Below, one piece after another: positions 47,475 to 60,200 of a stretch of DNA of 64,000 bases (positions within the stretch are counted from its first letter, which is position 1; every line of letters starts with the position of its first letter). The DNA comes from Clonostachys chloroleuca (taxonomy: Eukaryota; Ascomycota; Sordariomycetes; Hypocreales; Bionectriaceae). The DNA lies in contig JBANAY010000003.1 of assembly GCA_037952775.1 (NCBI GenBank), forward strand, positions 24,862,001 through 24,926,000, written 5' to 3'. Made by a program: the position numbers and the translations under genes. The notes under the pieces are model-generated. The model was not told where the DNA came from. It worked only from the letters and a program-made list of their open reading frames with translations, and searched no databases.

Positions 47475-50400
47475 TTAGCTGCTGCTGTTTCCATGCCGGT
47501 TGTCTCGTGTGAGTCTTTGCGCCAACCAGTCCGCAATACCATCCCCATAGTACCCGTAGAGTAAAGCCACAACAAGCACAAGTGTGGTGACTGGGATGCT
47601 TGTTGTCCAAAATATACTCTGACTGCGCTCCATATCCCTGATATCCGCCGTATTCATTCCCATAAAGCTGGCCACAAATGAAAGGGGGAGAAAGAAGAGG
47701 GGGAGAAAGAAGAGGGTAACAATGGTAAATACTCTTATGGCTTTACCATGGTCTTCCTCTATAATCTCGATCATCTGCTTCACTCGCTCTTTCAGGTAGC
47801 TTAACTTATCAGTCAAGTCTTTACTATCCTGGATTCTGGTGTATAGCCGGCGTTGTTGCCTGCGAGCTAGTGCCTTTTCTGTCTTGAAGATTCCAACTCT
47901 TGTTTTAGTTATCATGCGAAATGACCCTGGTGATAAGAGCTTGAGATAGTTTCCCAGCAGCCGGGACTGAGCCTGGTGAGCCATACTAACAGCGCTGAGC
48001 TCCTCTTGCAGGACATCGATATCAAGGAATAGCCGTCTCTGGGGACGTTTACTGGCTTGGAAGCGTAGTCTGGCGATATAAGTTCTGCATAGGTAGATGT
48101 AGTCTGTCGTGTTCCTGGATGAAACCAGGGCTTCCGGTATAACCCTGCGGTTTTGCGCATTCGCGACTAGGGACATTATAAGGAACTCTGCACCGACAGC
48201 CTGGACACCGACACTGTGTATATCACGAGTTGTGCTCCCCAGGAGAATGATATCCTTCTTTGCATCTTGAAGCAGATTTCTCACCTTGATGTTCACTTCC
48301 CTCAAATAGATCTCCAATTCTTGTTGCTTTAGCATAAGCAAGTTCAGTCGGGGCTCCTTTCCTTCAATACTAGCTGCGCTGTAGATCCTATTCAGCAATG
48401 ATAATTCTTGAGCCTGCAGGAGATATAGGGTTAAGAGCTGTGTAGAGGCCTTGACGAGGCTGGTTGGTAGCGGAGGTCTCCTTAGTTTCCTTGTTCCCCA
48501 GGCGTTTGCCACAAGCCTGTGTAGCTCACTGATTTGCTCCTTTAGGTCCAGGAGTAACTCTTTAAACTCCCCCACCCTCTTGAGAATCTTCTTTCGTGGC
48601 TTTGGGACTTGGCCCGAGCTATCCCCGACGCTTTGGATCCAGACGTAGCAAGGATCGTCCCATGGTCGTTTGGTTACGGATGAGCATTCGCGGTGGGAAT
48701 GAAGATGGTTCAGGGCATGTGAAGCAGTTGTGTATGTTGCTTTATTGCAGCACTTGGAGCAGTCCACCCAGGACCGTACCAGCTGGGAGTTCGCTTCCTT
48801 CTTCCTATTTCTTGCCACATCGTAGTCTCTGATTACAAAGTGATGCTGGCTGGCGTATGTCATATCATTTGCTTCCCACAATAGTTGCTGCTCTCAGTGG
48901 TTAACTTTGTACAGAAATCAGTGGCTGGTGGCAACTTACTCGATAAATACTATCCACCGCGCCCCAAAAGTGTACATATATGTGATGACTTAAAAGACTA
49001 CCTTCCTTTGGTACAAAAGCGGCCAGTATCTGCTGGGATACATCATACAGTTCCTTCTCATCACCAGCTCATGCTTGACAACCTTGAGTTCTTGCGCTTT
49101 TGGGAATCCGGGCATGGCCTCCCCGTCAGCCTCAGTTCCCAAGGGCTTCGCAGCTTGGTGGTCATTCGGTGGGTCGCTATCAATATCACACGCTCCAATC
49201 TCGCTGCTGTCATTATCCTGCTTGGAAATAGGTCCCTGGTTCGAACCCGAAGTGTCCTTCAGCTCCGCCTCAGGATCCAGAAACAATTCGTTGTGTCGTC
49301 GATTCAGGTCTTGCAAAGTACACCGGAATGCGTTCCCATAAAGCCGCGAAATCTCACCTGAACGTAACTTCCTGTTCACGGAAGTCAAAATTCCTATTAA
49401 GTTCTTTTCGATATCTGTAGCATCTCGATGGTCTGTGTCGTTCTTGAGTGGCCATTCCAAGAACGGGACCGCCACGAGGCCTGGAGATCTCCTGGGCTTC
49501 TTTTCGGTAGACGGCTGCTGGTGAGGGCCTTCGCTGCGGAGCCTTCCTACTAGAGCATTCGATGGTGTAAAGCTGTGTGCTCCATCTTGGAATCACGAAA
49601 CTGTACAATTCTGCCACGATTGGCGCCAGTCAGTCCTTGAATATGCTCGTCACCAATGCCGTCGTAAGACCTCCGTCGCGGAATGGAGCGGTATCCCTTC
49701 CGAGAGGACTCAGATGCTTCGTGTGAGCTTCTGTGGCCGGGTATATCAGCCTCGGATGTAGTATGGGAGCCTAGATCGAAATTGCGGCCCCGGTGTCTTG
49801 ATGAGCTTGATGACAAATAAGCTCTCGTTGATTTTCCATTCTAATAAACATTAGCAAGTCGGACGAAAATAGAATAGACTGGCAGAAGGACTTGCATCTG
49901 AGGATTCCTCGTCGGAATTAGTGATAGACGTTTCATTGTCGGACAGATTCTCTAGTGTAAAGACCGAGGTACCCCTGTTTCTTCGAAATAAAGTTTCATT
50001 CGTGACCGTTTCTGACTTGGCTACCTTGTCTGTCCATTTGATAGTATGGTCACGTAGTCTTGACGGTTTTTGGTAGTACCTCCGAGATACATAGCGGTCG
50101 CTTCGGTTCTCCCGACCATGATTTGAGGCATCCTTTCCATACTCTGACGGACCATCTAACACTACTCGTCCGCGGTGTCGACTTATAACGCGGGGTCTTA
50201 TTCCATCGTCGGTCTTGGCCTTCAGGCCTCTGTATAATGTAACTGTCCTGTTGCCAACGGAGCTGAATCCTGTGCTGCGGCGTCGGGGTAGGGCAGGGTA
50301 AGGATCCATGTCAGATAATAAGGCTCTTTCCTTCGATGGGTCCACGTCTTGCGCACTCAGGTCTTCGCCTTGGATTGGAACCTGGGGGAAAGACGCCTGA

Positions 50401-51924
50401 TTGTAAAGGATTACAGGCCAATTCTTCGCCTCAGGTGATTGTTTCGATGTTTCTTCCATCGTAAGCTCAGTATGGTCAACATCTTGGGCGGCAGCGGCAG
50501 TCAAGTCTGGCTCCTCTTAGTAAATAGGCACTGAGGCTGGATCTGAAAACCTCTTGTCCTCTGTCATAGTTGGGCTGTCTTTCGGTCTATGTTGACTCAT
50601 TATTTTTGCCCGAAAATGGATTCCTTGCCAGGATTTGATCGTCTACCGATGGATGAGTTTGGCCATCTGAGAACGCCAACTCCAGCCCGTCATTTCCAGC
50701 ATTCCCGTGGTCTAGACGAACCTGCGACTAAGACTGCGATTCCTCAGGCTTCTCATCGGAGCTAGAATCAGAGGAAGTAGAGGGGCTCACTGATCTTGTG
50801 ATTACTCGGAGTCCTGGAGCTGGAACATACCAGGAAGTCGGTGATGTTCTTCGTCTGCGACCTCTTGATATGCTACGAGCGTAAGAACGGCGAGTGCTAG
50901 GTGAGTAAGAGTAGCGAGGCGAGTCAGCCTTCGATTTTCTCTTCATTCGAACATCTTGACGATGGCGCACGAGGGCTCTATCTTCTAACCGACCAGAAAA
51001 GACACTAGGCTTCGGCATAGTGGATGGAGACGCAGGCTTCGCTGGCAGGTTATCTCTCCGAACGTACTCTCCTCGTCGAACTATCACTTGCCGCTCTCCA
51101 TCTTGATAGTAGCTCCTTCGGCTCACGGTTCTGCTCTCTCGACTTGTTCTAGCGGCATCTTGAGCATCTGACTTGCGAGAGGCTCTAGTCTCAGCCCCTT
51201 TCTCTCTGAAATAGAAAGTGAGCATATTTGTGTCAAACGATGAGACGAGTCTGAGCCACTCTCCTGGTGTCAAAACTCCGTCGTCCGGATTCAAGAGCTC
51301 ATAATCAAAGGCGTCGTAAGTGCCCCTTCTGACTAGCGATACACAATGCTGTAGGAGGTCGACATATGCGTAGTCCAGGTCCACAACGCTGTTATAGCGT
51401 CGGCTTGCCTAGTCATAAAGACATATGGATAACAACCCCCTATCGAAAACGGGCCGTATGTCCACGGCTATGCCGTTTCCTTGTAGCTCCGGCCTCGTCA
51501 TATCTGACATGGTGACCAGCACGTCTGATCCGATTAATAGATACCAGACTTGATTGACATGAAGGTGCTCATTTATTTTCCCACCGGCCATCTTCCGCAC
51601 GATCTGCTTCGTAGTACCATCATCTAAATCATACCCGTACAGGTATTGAAGAAGGCTTCTGGGGCCATACCCTTCTTTGGAGCCTGTTTTAGCTGCCGAC
51701 TGTCGGAAGTCCATGTGTGGAGATGACAAGAAGTAAGCGGTTTCGGACTCCAGAGAGTGCTCTTTGTTGCCGGCGTGTCTCAGATACTTGCCAACATATC
51801 TGAGAACAGCCCCAGGTACCATATAAGCTCCGCTTTCGGAAATCTTGCTATGTCGCTTTTCAACATCGTCCAGCAGCGTCACTGCCACGGCCGTAAGTTC
51901 GTTGGAGATATGCGGGCAATTCAA
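47475..51924 (-). pseudogene. Decayed CorA-type metal transporter with long N-terminal region
   Basis: The C-terminal 470 residues (48881-47475) end with two membrane spans and the CorA signature GMN (SFVASFMGMNTADIR), preceded by a long helical region. Upstream, blocks of a large fungal CorA-like family can be followed: RSLLQYLYGYDL and NEHLHVNQVWYLLIGSD (51924-51409), an Arg/Ser-rich low-complexity part (51384-49850), GRIVQF, STQLYTIECSS, AVPFLEWPLK, LAAFVPKEGS, and FWGAVDSIYR with a good GTAAGT donor, then WEANDMTYASQHHFVIRDY. These blocks lie in different frames without introns between them: shifts occur near 49585, 49485 and 49055, and an in-frame TAG lies at 51411-51409 with a further stop near 50730. 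The 5' end is not resolved. I read this as a pseudogene of a plasma-membrane divalent-cation channel. Confidence 0.72.
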
Positions 51925-52518
51925 AACAAGCCTCTATCAATTGTCAACACCACGCCAAGCTTCGAAAAGGTGTAACTACCTCAATGACTTGAGGACTTGC
52001 TTACTATAGCAATATAGAGTGATCTTTCCATCGCATCAGCACAAAGCATCCACTATTTCAATTCGCGATCACGAAATGCTACATGAATCCGACGCATCGA
52101 AGGCTGGCTAGGTAAAGGATATGTTATGGAGGCAGCTTAGCTACTGCTTGTTTGCCGTCCTTTTTGTGTCACAAAATGACGGACAAATAGACCATTCACA
52201 TCATTACTATGCACATTGGGTCTCGTGTTGGATTATGGGGTATTGGTTAATGCTAGAACGATAGACTTGGCCGTCCGAGAATTTCACTTGCAACTTGTTC
52301 AGGTGGCTTTCTTCTCATTTATGACTCAACGCATTACAGTTTGATGTCGGCAAAGGCTGCGAGCCGCGTACATAGGACAACATTATATACATAACGAGTA
52401 GATCTGAGGCCACAACCAATTGCATAGTTGTTAGCAAAGTGGACGTGAGAGAAAAAATTGATGAGTTGCAGTCCTTGATTCAAGACAACAGGCTGCTTGA
52501 ATTGACTGTAGAGTTTCA
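51925..52518. other. Intergenic, 0.6 kb
   Basis: May contain an upstream exon of the CorA-type gene, but none can be placed. Otherwise nothing seen. Confidence 0.4.
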
Positions 52519-53460
52519 TCAGATCGGCGATACTGGTGCTGCTCCGATATCCTGAAGGACTATGTCATCAACAGCAAAGTCAAGAGTGACGAGGTTCTCG
52601 CCCGAGCATCTGACCCTAAAAGTCAAGACAAAGTCTTCTGAATCGGCGATGAAGTCAGTGCCGTAGCTGGAATAGGATCCCGCGGGGATGGTTCGGATTG
52701 GCCAAGCTCCTTTCTGTTCACCATTCGCCAAGGCTTGTATCTCACAGGTCGCGTCACCAAGGTTAGTGAGACCAAAAGCGGCTCCCGAGAAAGATAGTCG
52801 GTACAGTCTGGAGGTGTCAAGACCATTGATCGTCTGGTTCAAATGGTTTCCTCCGGTACCATAATCATTGTCGAGGTAGAATCGACTGCCTGCTGTCAGT
52901 ATTTGGCCCAAAGAGAATGTGGTTTATCTTGTGTATACGTACGCGTAGTGGGATCCAGAGGCGGCTTTGGCGGCGTCTTCCTCAATGCTCACAGTTCTAA
53001 CGGCCCAGACCGAGACATCCTCGCCTTCGAAATTTCCATTTTGAATCAAGTTGACCGGGGTTGGTTCCGGGGTGGGTGTAGATGTGGGAGTAGGAGTTGA
53101 GGATGGCGTCTCTGAGACGGATGGTGTGCTGCTGACGCTGGTGGGAGTAGTCGTCGAGTCTACGGGAGTTGACAAATCGGTCGATACCGGGGTCGAAAGC
53201 GAAACCGACACGTCCGATGATACAGGTGTAGAAATTGGAGTCGAGACATCCGATGAAACGGGTGTAGAAATAGGCGTCGATATATCCGATGAGGCGGGGG
53301 TTGAAATTGGCGTCGACACGGAACTTATGGATGAGACCGGCAGTGTTGGGGAATGAGTGGCAGACGGAGTGGTCGTGGATCGGGTCTTACAGGGGCGAGC
53401 ATCGGCTGCTGGTGAGAGCAGGGCCACACCCAAGACAGCACAGAGAGAGACCCAACGCAT
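52519..53460 (-). CDS. Secreted Ser/Thr-rich protein with a CBM-like C-terminal domain
   Basis: Two exons: 53460-52943 and 52885-52519; 294 aa. The signal peptide is MRWVSLCAVLGVALLSPAADA. Residues about 30-140 are a Ser/Thr/Pro linker with 12-residue tandem repeats (STPISTPVSSDV), likely heavily O-glycosylated. The C-terminal half starts NLIQNGNFEGEDVSVW and has a beta-sandwich look (HLNQTINGLDTSRLYRLSF, ENLVTLDFAVDDIVLQDIG), typical of CBM4/9-like or fungal adhesin-type domains. No GPI signal is evident at the C-terminus. The protein is probably cell-wall associated or secreted; the ligand is unknown. The intron boundary was set by phase (GC|GTACGT ... GGCAG|T). Confidence 0.75.
53173..53316 (-). 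repeat. 36-bp coding tandem repeat (four units)
   Basis: Encodes four 12-residue units of the type STPISTPVSSDV, with the last one diverged. Such coding minisatellites change copy number readily in fungal wall proteins. Confidence 0.8.
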
Positions 53461-53883
53461 TATTTCGAAAGCAGGCAAACGAGTGTGGTGAAACGAGTGA
53501 ATGAATTAGTTGTCAATGAATGAACGAGCGAATGGAGAAGAGAAAGGAGGGGAAAAAGACGGGAGCGAGACTAGTAAAATCCAGCCGCTCTAGCACAGAT
53601 CGATAGTCAACCCAGCGATAACAGCACATCATCGTGATCCTGGAGCCAATATTGCTGATCGGCAGGCCCCAGCGCTGCCTCATCTGGTCAAGCTGGTCGA
53701 GAGTCACGGCTGAAGCAAAGACTAGACGCGATCGCCCCACATTGGTTTAATGAGGGGAAAAGGGCATTGCCCCTTTTCTGATCGCTAACCTTGAAATAAG
53801 CTTGCATCCAGTCCAGGCAAGCTTTTCCAAGCCTAGCCGAATCGCGCCTGCCCCTCTGCATCGTGTCCCTCCAGCGACTGACA
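53461..53883. promoter_or_regulatory. Divergent promoter region
   Basis: 423 bp between the starts of the Ser/Thr-rich secreted protein and the GH47 gene. No coding region supported. Confidence 0.4.
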
Positions 53884-55720
53884 ATGGCGATGAGAAACAG
53901 GGTCGTTCGGCTGCTGTTCTGGCTGGCCGCAGCCTTCTTCTCACTGCAGCTGGCAACATATCTGTACCATGGCAGCTCCGCGCCCTTCTGGGGGCGAACC
54001 GAGACGACAGCAGCCATCAGTGGCGTCCAGCCGAGCCCAGATGCCGAAAAAGCAGAGATGATCGTGTCGGCCTTCCAGTTCTCGTGGAGCAGATATTCAA
54101 GATACGCGTTTCCCCACGATACCCTACTCCCCCTCAATCTGGCATTCGAGGATGACCGGTAAGCATCATCTACTCAATACCCAGCCTAGTGATGTGATTT
54201 GATTCAATCCAATTGATATCGGCTGACACGGAAGCATCGGCATAGAAATGGGTGGGGCGCAACGGCTGTCGACGCGTTGAGCACCGCCATCATCATGCAA
54301 CAAGTCGAGATTGTGGACAAGATTCTGAGGCAGATTGCTATTACTGATTTCACCAGAACGGCTGTGGATGACCAGCCCATCTCATTGTTCGAGACCACCA
54401 TTCGCTACCTTGGAGGCTTACTTTCTGGTAATTATTCCAATCGAGGCATCTCCATGGCTTTCGCTGACAAGCGCATGCAGGCTACGATCTACTCTCTGGC
54501 CCCTTCAGCAATCTGGTTCAAGACCCAAAACTAGTGGGTAAATTGCTAGAACAAGCAGTGTCTCTTGCTGATAGCCTGAGTATCGCCTTTGATACACCGA
54601 GCGGTGTTCCAGATGACGAAGTCATCTTCAACCCTAAGCGGAGGCGGTTTGGTAACCATGATAACTCCATCACCTGCATCGGCACTCTCGTTCTTGAATG
54701 GACTCGCTTAAGTGATCTCACTGGCAACCCGACCTACGCAGGTCTAGCCCAGAAAGCCCAGGCTCATCTTCTTAGCCCGAAGCCGGACACGGGTTTCAAA
54801 CTGCCTGGTCTCGTGGGCACGTACGTCCGCCTGAATAATGGTGAATTTGGAGACTATCAGGCCGGCTGGGGCGGTGGCTCCGACAGCTACTACGAGTACC
54901 TCATCAAGATGTACGCTTATGATCCCGTTGCCTTTGCCGCTTACAAGGACAGCTGGGTTCAAGCGGCCGAGTCGTCCATGCAGTATCTGGCTTCCCATCC
55001 CACGTCCCGTACTGACCTCACCTTCCTCGGCGAGTTTCGTGGAAATTCGACCGTGCCAATGTCTAGTCACTGTATGTTCCAATCTCATCGCTCTATTCTC
55101 ACAATGAAACCTTTAGATTACTAACATATGGCGAAATAGTGGCCAGTGTCTGCGGAGGCTCCTTCATTCTCGGCGGTCTCCTTCTCCAAAACCAGACGTT
55201 CGTCGACTTTGGCCTCGAACTCTCCAAATCTTACTACGAGGTGTACCGCCAAAGCCCAACCGGAATCGGCCCAGAGGAGTTCCGGTGGGTCGACGATCAC
55301 CAGGAACTGACCAAAGAAGCCACCAACCACCCAGCCCCGGAGAAGTGGGCGAACTTCTACGAGGATAGTGGCTACTGGCCCACGAATGCCGAATATATCC
55401 TCAGACCAGAGACGATTGAAAGTATTTACTACGCGTATCGCGCAACCGGCAATCGGAAATGGCAACAGATGGCGTGGGAGGCGTGGGGAGCACTAGACAA
55501 GATAACTTGGGTCGAAGGAGGTCATTCGGGGCTGCATAATGTGATGCTGTCACCCGAGGACGGAAAGCGGGTTGATAAGATGGAAAGTTTCTGGCTCGCA
55601 GAGACGTTGAAGTATTTCTACCTGATTTTCTCGGAGGATACTGAGTATCAGGTGAAGAGGGATGGGAAGATGAAGTATGTGCTCAGCACTGAGGCACATC
55701 CATTGCGAGTCCGGGATTAA
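53884..55720 (+). CDS. GH47 alpha-1,2-mannosidase (class I)
   Basis: Four exons: 53884-54158, 54246-54427, 54481-55071, 55140-55720; 542 aa, all in phase. The N-terminus has a membrane anchor or signal ([20 protein letters not shown]). Family blocks are clear: [97 protein letters not shown] and the terminal LSTEAHPL, whose Thr binds the catalytic Ca2+. Length and blocks fit fungal secretory-pathway or secreted 1,2-alpha-mannosidases (EC 3.2.1.113), which trim Man9GlcNAc2 N-glycans by an inverting mechanism. With its single N-terminal anchor it may act in the Golgi or be secreted after cleavage. The frame is intact. Confidence 0.93.
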
Positions 55721-56747
55721 TTAAAATCTCCAAATGGGCGGGAGGTTATACTCAGTAGAAAGCCTCCACCTACCAAGTACGGCTTTTCCAGATGAGCCCA
55801 ATTCATCCAGCAAGCTCGGCCAGGTGCCGACGGGAAACCAGGATACTTCACTAACTTCAACCACACCACGACGCTTCATTGCGTGACAACTCTCGCGAGG
55901 TCTTAGTACAGAGGCAGGTTGGGCACTTTGCGAGGATGAGCATCCGATCTCTATCAGCCAGCGGTCAATATAAACTTGACTAGGCTTCTTCTGCGGATAA
56001 TATTGATACCCCAGTACAGGAGGTACTTTCGGATCGGTACAAGCGGTACATGCGCAGCCCCTCAGTGGTATATGTATCAAGACTTCCGTTGGCTGCGCTA
56101 TGGAGTGTGGAGCAAGTGGTCACTTCTCAGGATGACTACCTAGAGTATACGATCAAGCACATTAGTATGCTCCAGCCTCAGCTGTCTGAGTTCGGGCGAG
56201 ACTTGGACTAGGATAAGAATTGACACAATCAACACTTCTGCTACTCCTTCAGCTGATTATTATGACTTAAACCTTGCCATAGGATGCGATTGAGGAGGTG
56301 AATCAGTCAAATTTGACGTACAATTGGCAAAATACCAGCCCTCTTCAAATTCAGTGTAGTGAGTTCTGACTTGTCTCCCCTGTGTGGAGACAATTGTTGC
56401 GTTGGGCACCGCCTTTCTATGCGGGTACCCTAGACACAAGAACATCCAACTGTACTAGATTCAAGCAATGTCTAGCCACCGGATCACCTTGATGTAACAT
56501 CTCCCGATCTTCTGCATGATGTTTTAAGTAATAGCCAATCAAACATGGGGTGTAGACGCACAGTGAGACCCAAGATGTGGCCAATTTCCCGTCTTTACAC
56601 CGGCGAGTATGATAACATAAAGCTCCTCAGTTCCTTCACTTCATGCTAGTGAAAAAAATTCCAAACTTTCTTCCAGCTCAGACTTACGATTCCTTCCAAT
56701 CTAAGATTATCCTTTTCGACTCCAATCTCTTCATTTTGATTTCCAAG
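55721..56747. other. Intergenic, 1.0 kb
   Basis: A minus-strand open frame of 119 codons (55721-56080) has no recognised motif and is not called. The rest is the promoter of the zinc-finger gene. Confidence 0.4.
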
Positions 56748-57248
56748 ATGCCACAAAAGAAGAAAAGAACCTATCCCAGCTGGTCCATGTTCCCAGAACA
56801 CCATGCCTCGGTCTCCGATGAACTCGCCAAATCCGGGCTCCATTTCCAATTCAACGAAGACGACGATGAAGACAGTTGCAGTCAAGATCACGACACCAAC
56901 ATCATGGGCAGATTCCGATGCCGCAGGGAAAACTGCAAGATACAAGGGTGGTCAAGCAAGCGAATCGCCATCACGATCCGAAGATACCACCCCGCAAGCT
57001 ACAACGTCCGAGTATATCACCAGCGATGCAAGAGCTGCAACGGACTAAGCCGACCGGATCTCGATGTACAATCCTACGTGGACAGGATCACATATCGGCT
57101 CAAGAAATGGAATGGAATTCCGGTCGAGACGCCAGTTTACTCTGGAAAATCCAACGCCCCGCACGAAGAGCGTCTGTGTGAGGGCTGCAAGAATGGACAC
57201 TGTACCCAGTCGGGCGGGATGGTTGCCACTTTCCCCGACTACTGGTAG
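56748..57248 (+). CDS. 3CxxC-type zinc-finger protein
   Basis: Single exon, 166 aa from ATG 56748 (MPQKKKRTYPSWSMFPEHH); an upstream in-frame ATG at 56643 adds an untypical hydrophobic stretch and is rejected. The domain has the 3CxxC pattern: GRFRC..ENC, then QRCKSCNGLSRPDLD, and near the end LCEGCKNGHC. These cysteines would hold zinc. The acidic stretch FNEDDDEDSCSQ precedes the domain. Proteins of this family (zf-3CxxC, as in animal receptor-transporting proteins) are widespread small fungal proteins of unknown role. Probably cytosolic or nuclear. Confidence 0.85.
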   Translation: MPQKKKRTYPSWSMFPEHHASVSDELAKSGLHFQFNEDDDEDSCSQDHDTNIMGRFRCRRENCKIQGWSSKRIAITIRRYHPASYNVRVYHQRCKSCNGLSRPDLDVQSYVDRITYRLKKWNGIPVETPVYSGKSNAPHEERLCEGCKNGHCTQSGGMVATFPDYW

Positions 57249-60200
57249 CTTATGAGTTTGGAACACTCGACTGGCAGATTTCTCAAGTTACGTAGAGATT
57301 TGTAGTTTTAAACACAAGTAATACATGATATCCATCAACTTTTTCTACGAGCTATTAGGCTTCTAGCAAGAAATGCGTTAGCCATGTGGTGAATACGTCT
57401 AGTTTCATGCGATACCACTACGTATGTTGAGAACAAGAGCGGTGTAGTTCATTCTCGGAAATTGACCGTAGGTACAACGGCCACCAGTGTCTAAGCAGGA
57501 AAGAAAGGGGGGCGGGGGCCAACTTCGTCATGATTTGATGGCATATCCAATCAGATAGCGAGCTCACATCAACTTGGATGGCCTCCTGCATATATCGATA
57601 CACGAGCTGAGACATGCGAGCTGAGAGAACAGTGCCCAACAAATTTAAGGGGTCATTGAAAGACATATTTGCTTGGACACATCGTCCAAGGCTGAACGAA
57701 CAGGTTTGATATGATCATCGGCGTCTCGGCGAGGAGATTGGGCATGTCCAAGGGCTGGAGGGGATGCAGCACTGCAAGAGTTGTCTTCACTTCTCAACAA
57801 TCCTAAGTAAGGACTGACTAGGGTCCTAGGAGAAGATCCAGTGCCCAATATTATTCGAGTCCAGCAAAGGAAACACAATGCTGAGGTGAGATCTCCCTCC
57901 CATCGTGGAATTGCGGTCCTAACAGATGTTGTATCTTCCAATATGAGTGGGCCGCTCTTGTGTGAAAGAATTTTCACAGTCAAGCCGTTTAAAGTGGCGC
58001 GAGGCTTTGATGCCACACTTTCGACGGAAGTTAATTTCGATTCAGGCAACCTGATGGTCTAGCTCGTGCACAATGACTCGTAATGGAAGCGTAAGTCAGG
58101 GGGAAGGGACGTGCAGGTTTAGGATGTGAGTTTGTAACGCAAACTAACCGCGATGACCTGAAATAATATGAGTTAGCCTCCTAATCAGCTCAGACATTAA
58201 ATCAATCATGCTTTTTTGACGCCACAGGACTAAATAGTGCCCTGTGGTCCATTTCCCCAGATACCAAGAGGGTCGTGGCGCGGCTCCACTGGGCACAAAG
58301 ACAACTTGGCTCGAGGATACTAACGCCTTTATCTTTTACGATGTTTCGCTAGATCCGGCGGGAGCCGATAGATAGCAGCGTTATTAAGTAGATCCCGGCT
58401 GCCTCGAGACCAATTTAAGCTGACGCTGACCGGTTTGAACCGGTTCAACCGGGCGAAGCTATCACCAGTGCCGGTCACATACCCATTTTTGTCACAGGCC
58501 TTTTTTGATAGATGATTCAGCTCTCAGCTAGATGCCCATCTGGCTGAAATTGGATGCTAGATTTGGACGATAAGCTCCTGATTCGGGCAACACTAATATT
58601 GAATAGGTCAATTTTTCTCGCAGAATGACCACAGCAGTTGATAGTGGCAAGTCGCATCTGCTCATCTTGCTATCTGGGACCTACCAAGTGACGCCATCTT
58701 GGCCTTAATTGGGGATTACACAATATCATCACCCCAATGTGGAGACAGACGACCACAATTCTCCGCGATTAATTAATGTTGACAAATAGTTTCATTATCA
58801 TCATCCGCTGATAGCCGACCACAGGGTAGGCTGCCCGGAGAAGACATTCCAATCGTAGCGTTCTCGCAGATAAGGAGTGGCGAAAAAGGCACCAGGAAAA
58901 AAGCCATTCCATGTTTTATTCTTTAAAGTTTGTCGATCACGGTGATCGAACTCACTCTTCGCACTCTTCCGTTGTATTGCCCGTGGTTGTGCTCATGGCT
59001 GCCTCTCGTGGGTAGTAGTGCAGGAAGTCTTCAGGCCAAGAAGGGAGCCAAGACGGCTGGGGTTCGGGGACGGCTTGTTTCGCCCTGCCAAGGTGATCCA
59101 TCCTGATTCAAAGCTGGTCCCGAAGGATGCCAAGATGGGGGCCGAGGCTGGCGTGATACCAGGGCCATCTGGTCAACGGGCGAATCAACGGCTGCCTCGA
59201 TGACTGATCTGGGGGGGAAGGCCGCCCGGTCTTCTAGAATGTTGCCTGCGCTAGACTAGAAACTCGCAAGTGCTAGACTGGAAAGCCTCAAGCGTGAGAT
59301 AGGCCGGATACACGGCACTGTCGAAAGCGCAGGCTCAACGTAAGAGATACTGGCAGCGGGTCGCTCAACGTCTCAGTGTGGGTTCGACGGGCGTTCTGGA
59401 CCGCGTGCATTGGGCAAAGGGTCGATTGCTGGCTCTGCTCATCTGGATCAGAAGGGCCGAATGAGGAAGCTGGTCACCACGATGATTTGCATTCGCCCAC
59501 CTGTCGCTCCGCCGCCCATCCGCCTGGATCACGAGGAGCTTCATTCGCGGGGACCGTGGAGCCTTTACCTAATAGCCTTCGTTCTGCTGTGAGGGGATAC
59601 AGTCGAGATTCAAAAGCACAGGTAATGGATATGGGGTAATGGATCGAACCCCATACACTCTATCTATGAAGCAATTCTGTTTGTCATACCCGTTGGGCAA
59701 ACCTGGGGAAAGGTGGCGATGTCTCCTTCACGAGCTGGAGGGATGCAAATCTCACCTCAAGCAGCATTAGAGGATCGGATATCGCGCCAGATTGAGCCTC
59801 ACAGGCAGGGAGCCGCATCCGGCACCCATGGCCACGATAAACTTTTTCTGCGATCGTTCGAAAGAACCTTCGCTCATGCCGGAGCTATGCGACGCTACTA
59901 TACACTGATAAGGAGGCAACGCTCCCTCGTGCCAGACCAGGAGGCAGCCAATCCAGAGATATGGGGAGATAGCGCGGGCGAGCGGCACCAGCTTGAGAGG
60001 CGAGGGACAGCGCAACAGCCTATCACCTCGCCCGAGTAGATGGCTTCGGTCATCAAGACGCCTGTCTCAGACTGCTTTAGTGCACCGCCGCCCGGGGGTC
60101 CACGCCTCCTTGGGAATAGTCCAGGCTGTCGCTCGCGGGCCCCCGAAGGTATCATGCCATCGATCATTTCGTGTGGGTGAGGCCTCGAACCGCCCCTCAC

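Noticed and set aside
55721..56080. 119-codon minus-strand frame downstream of the GH47 gene
   Set aside because: No recognisable motif and no signal or splice context; likely chance.
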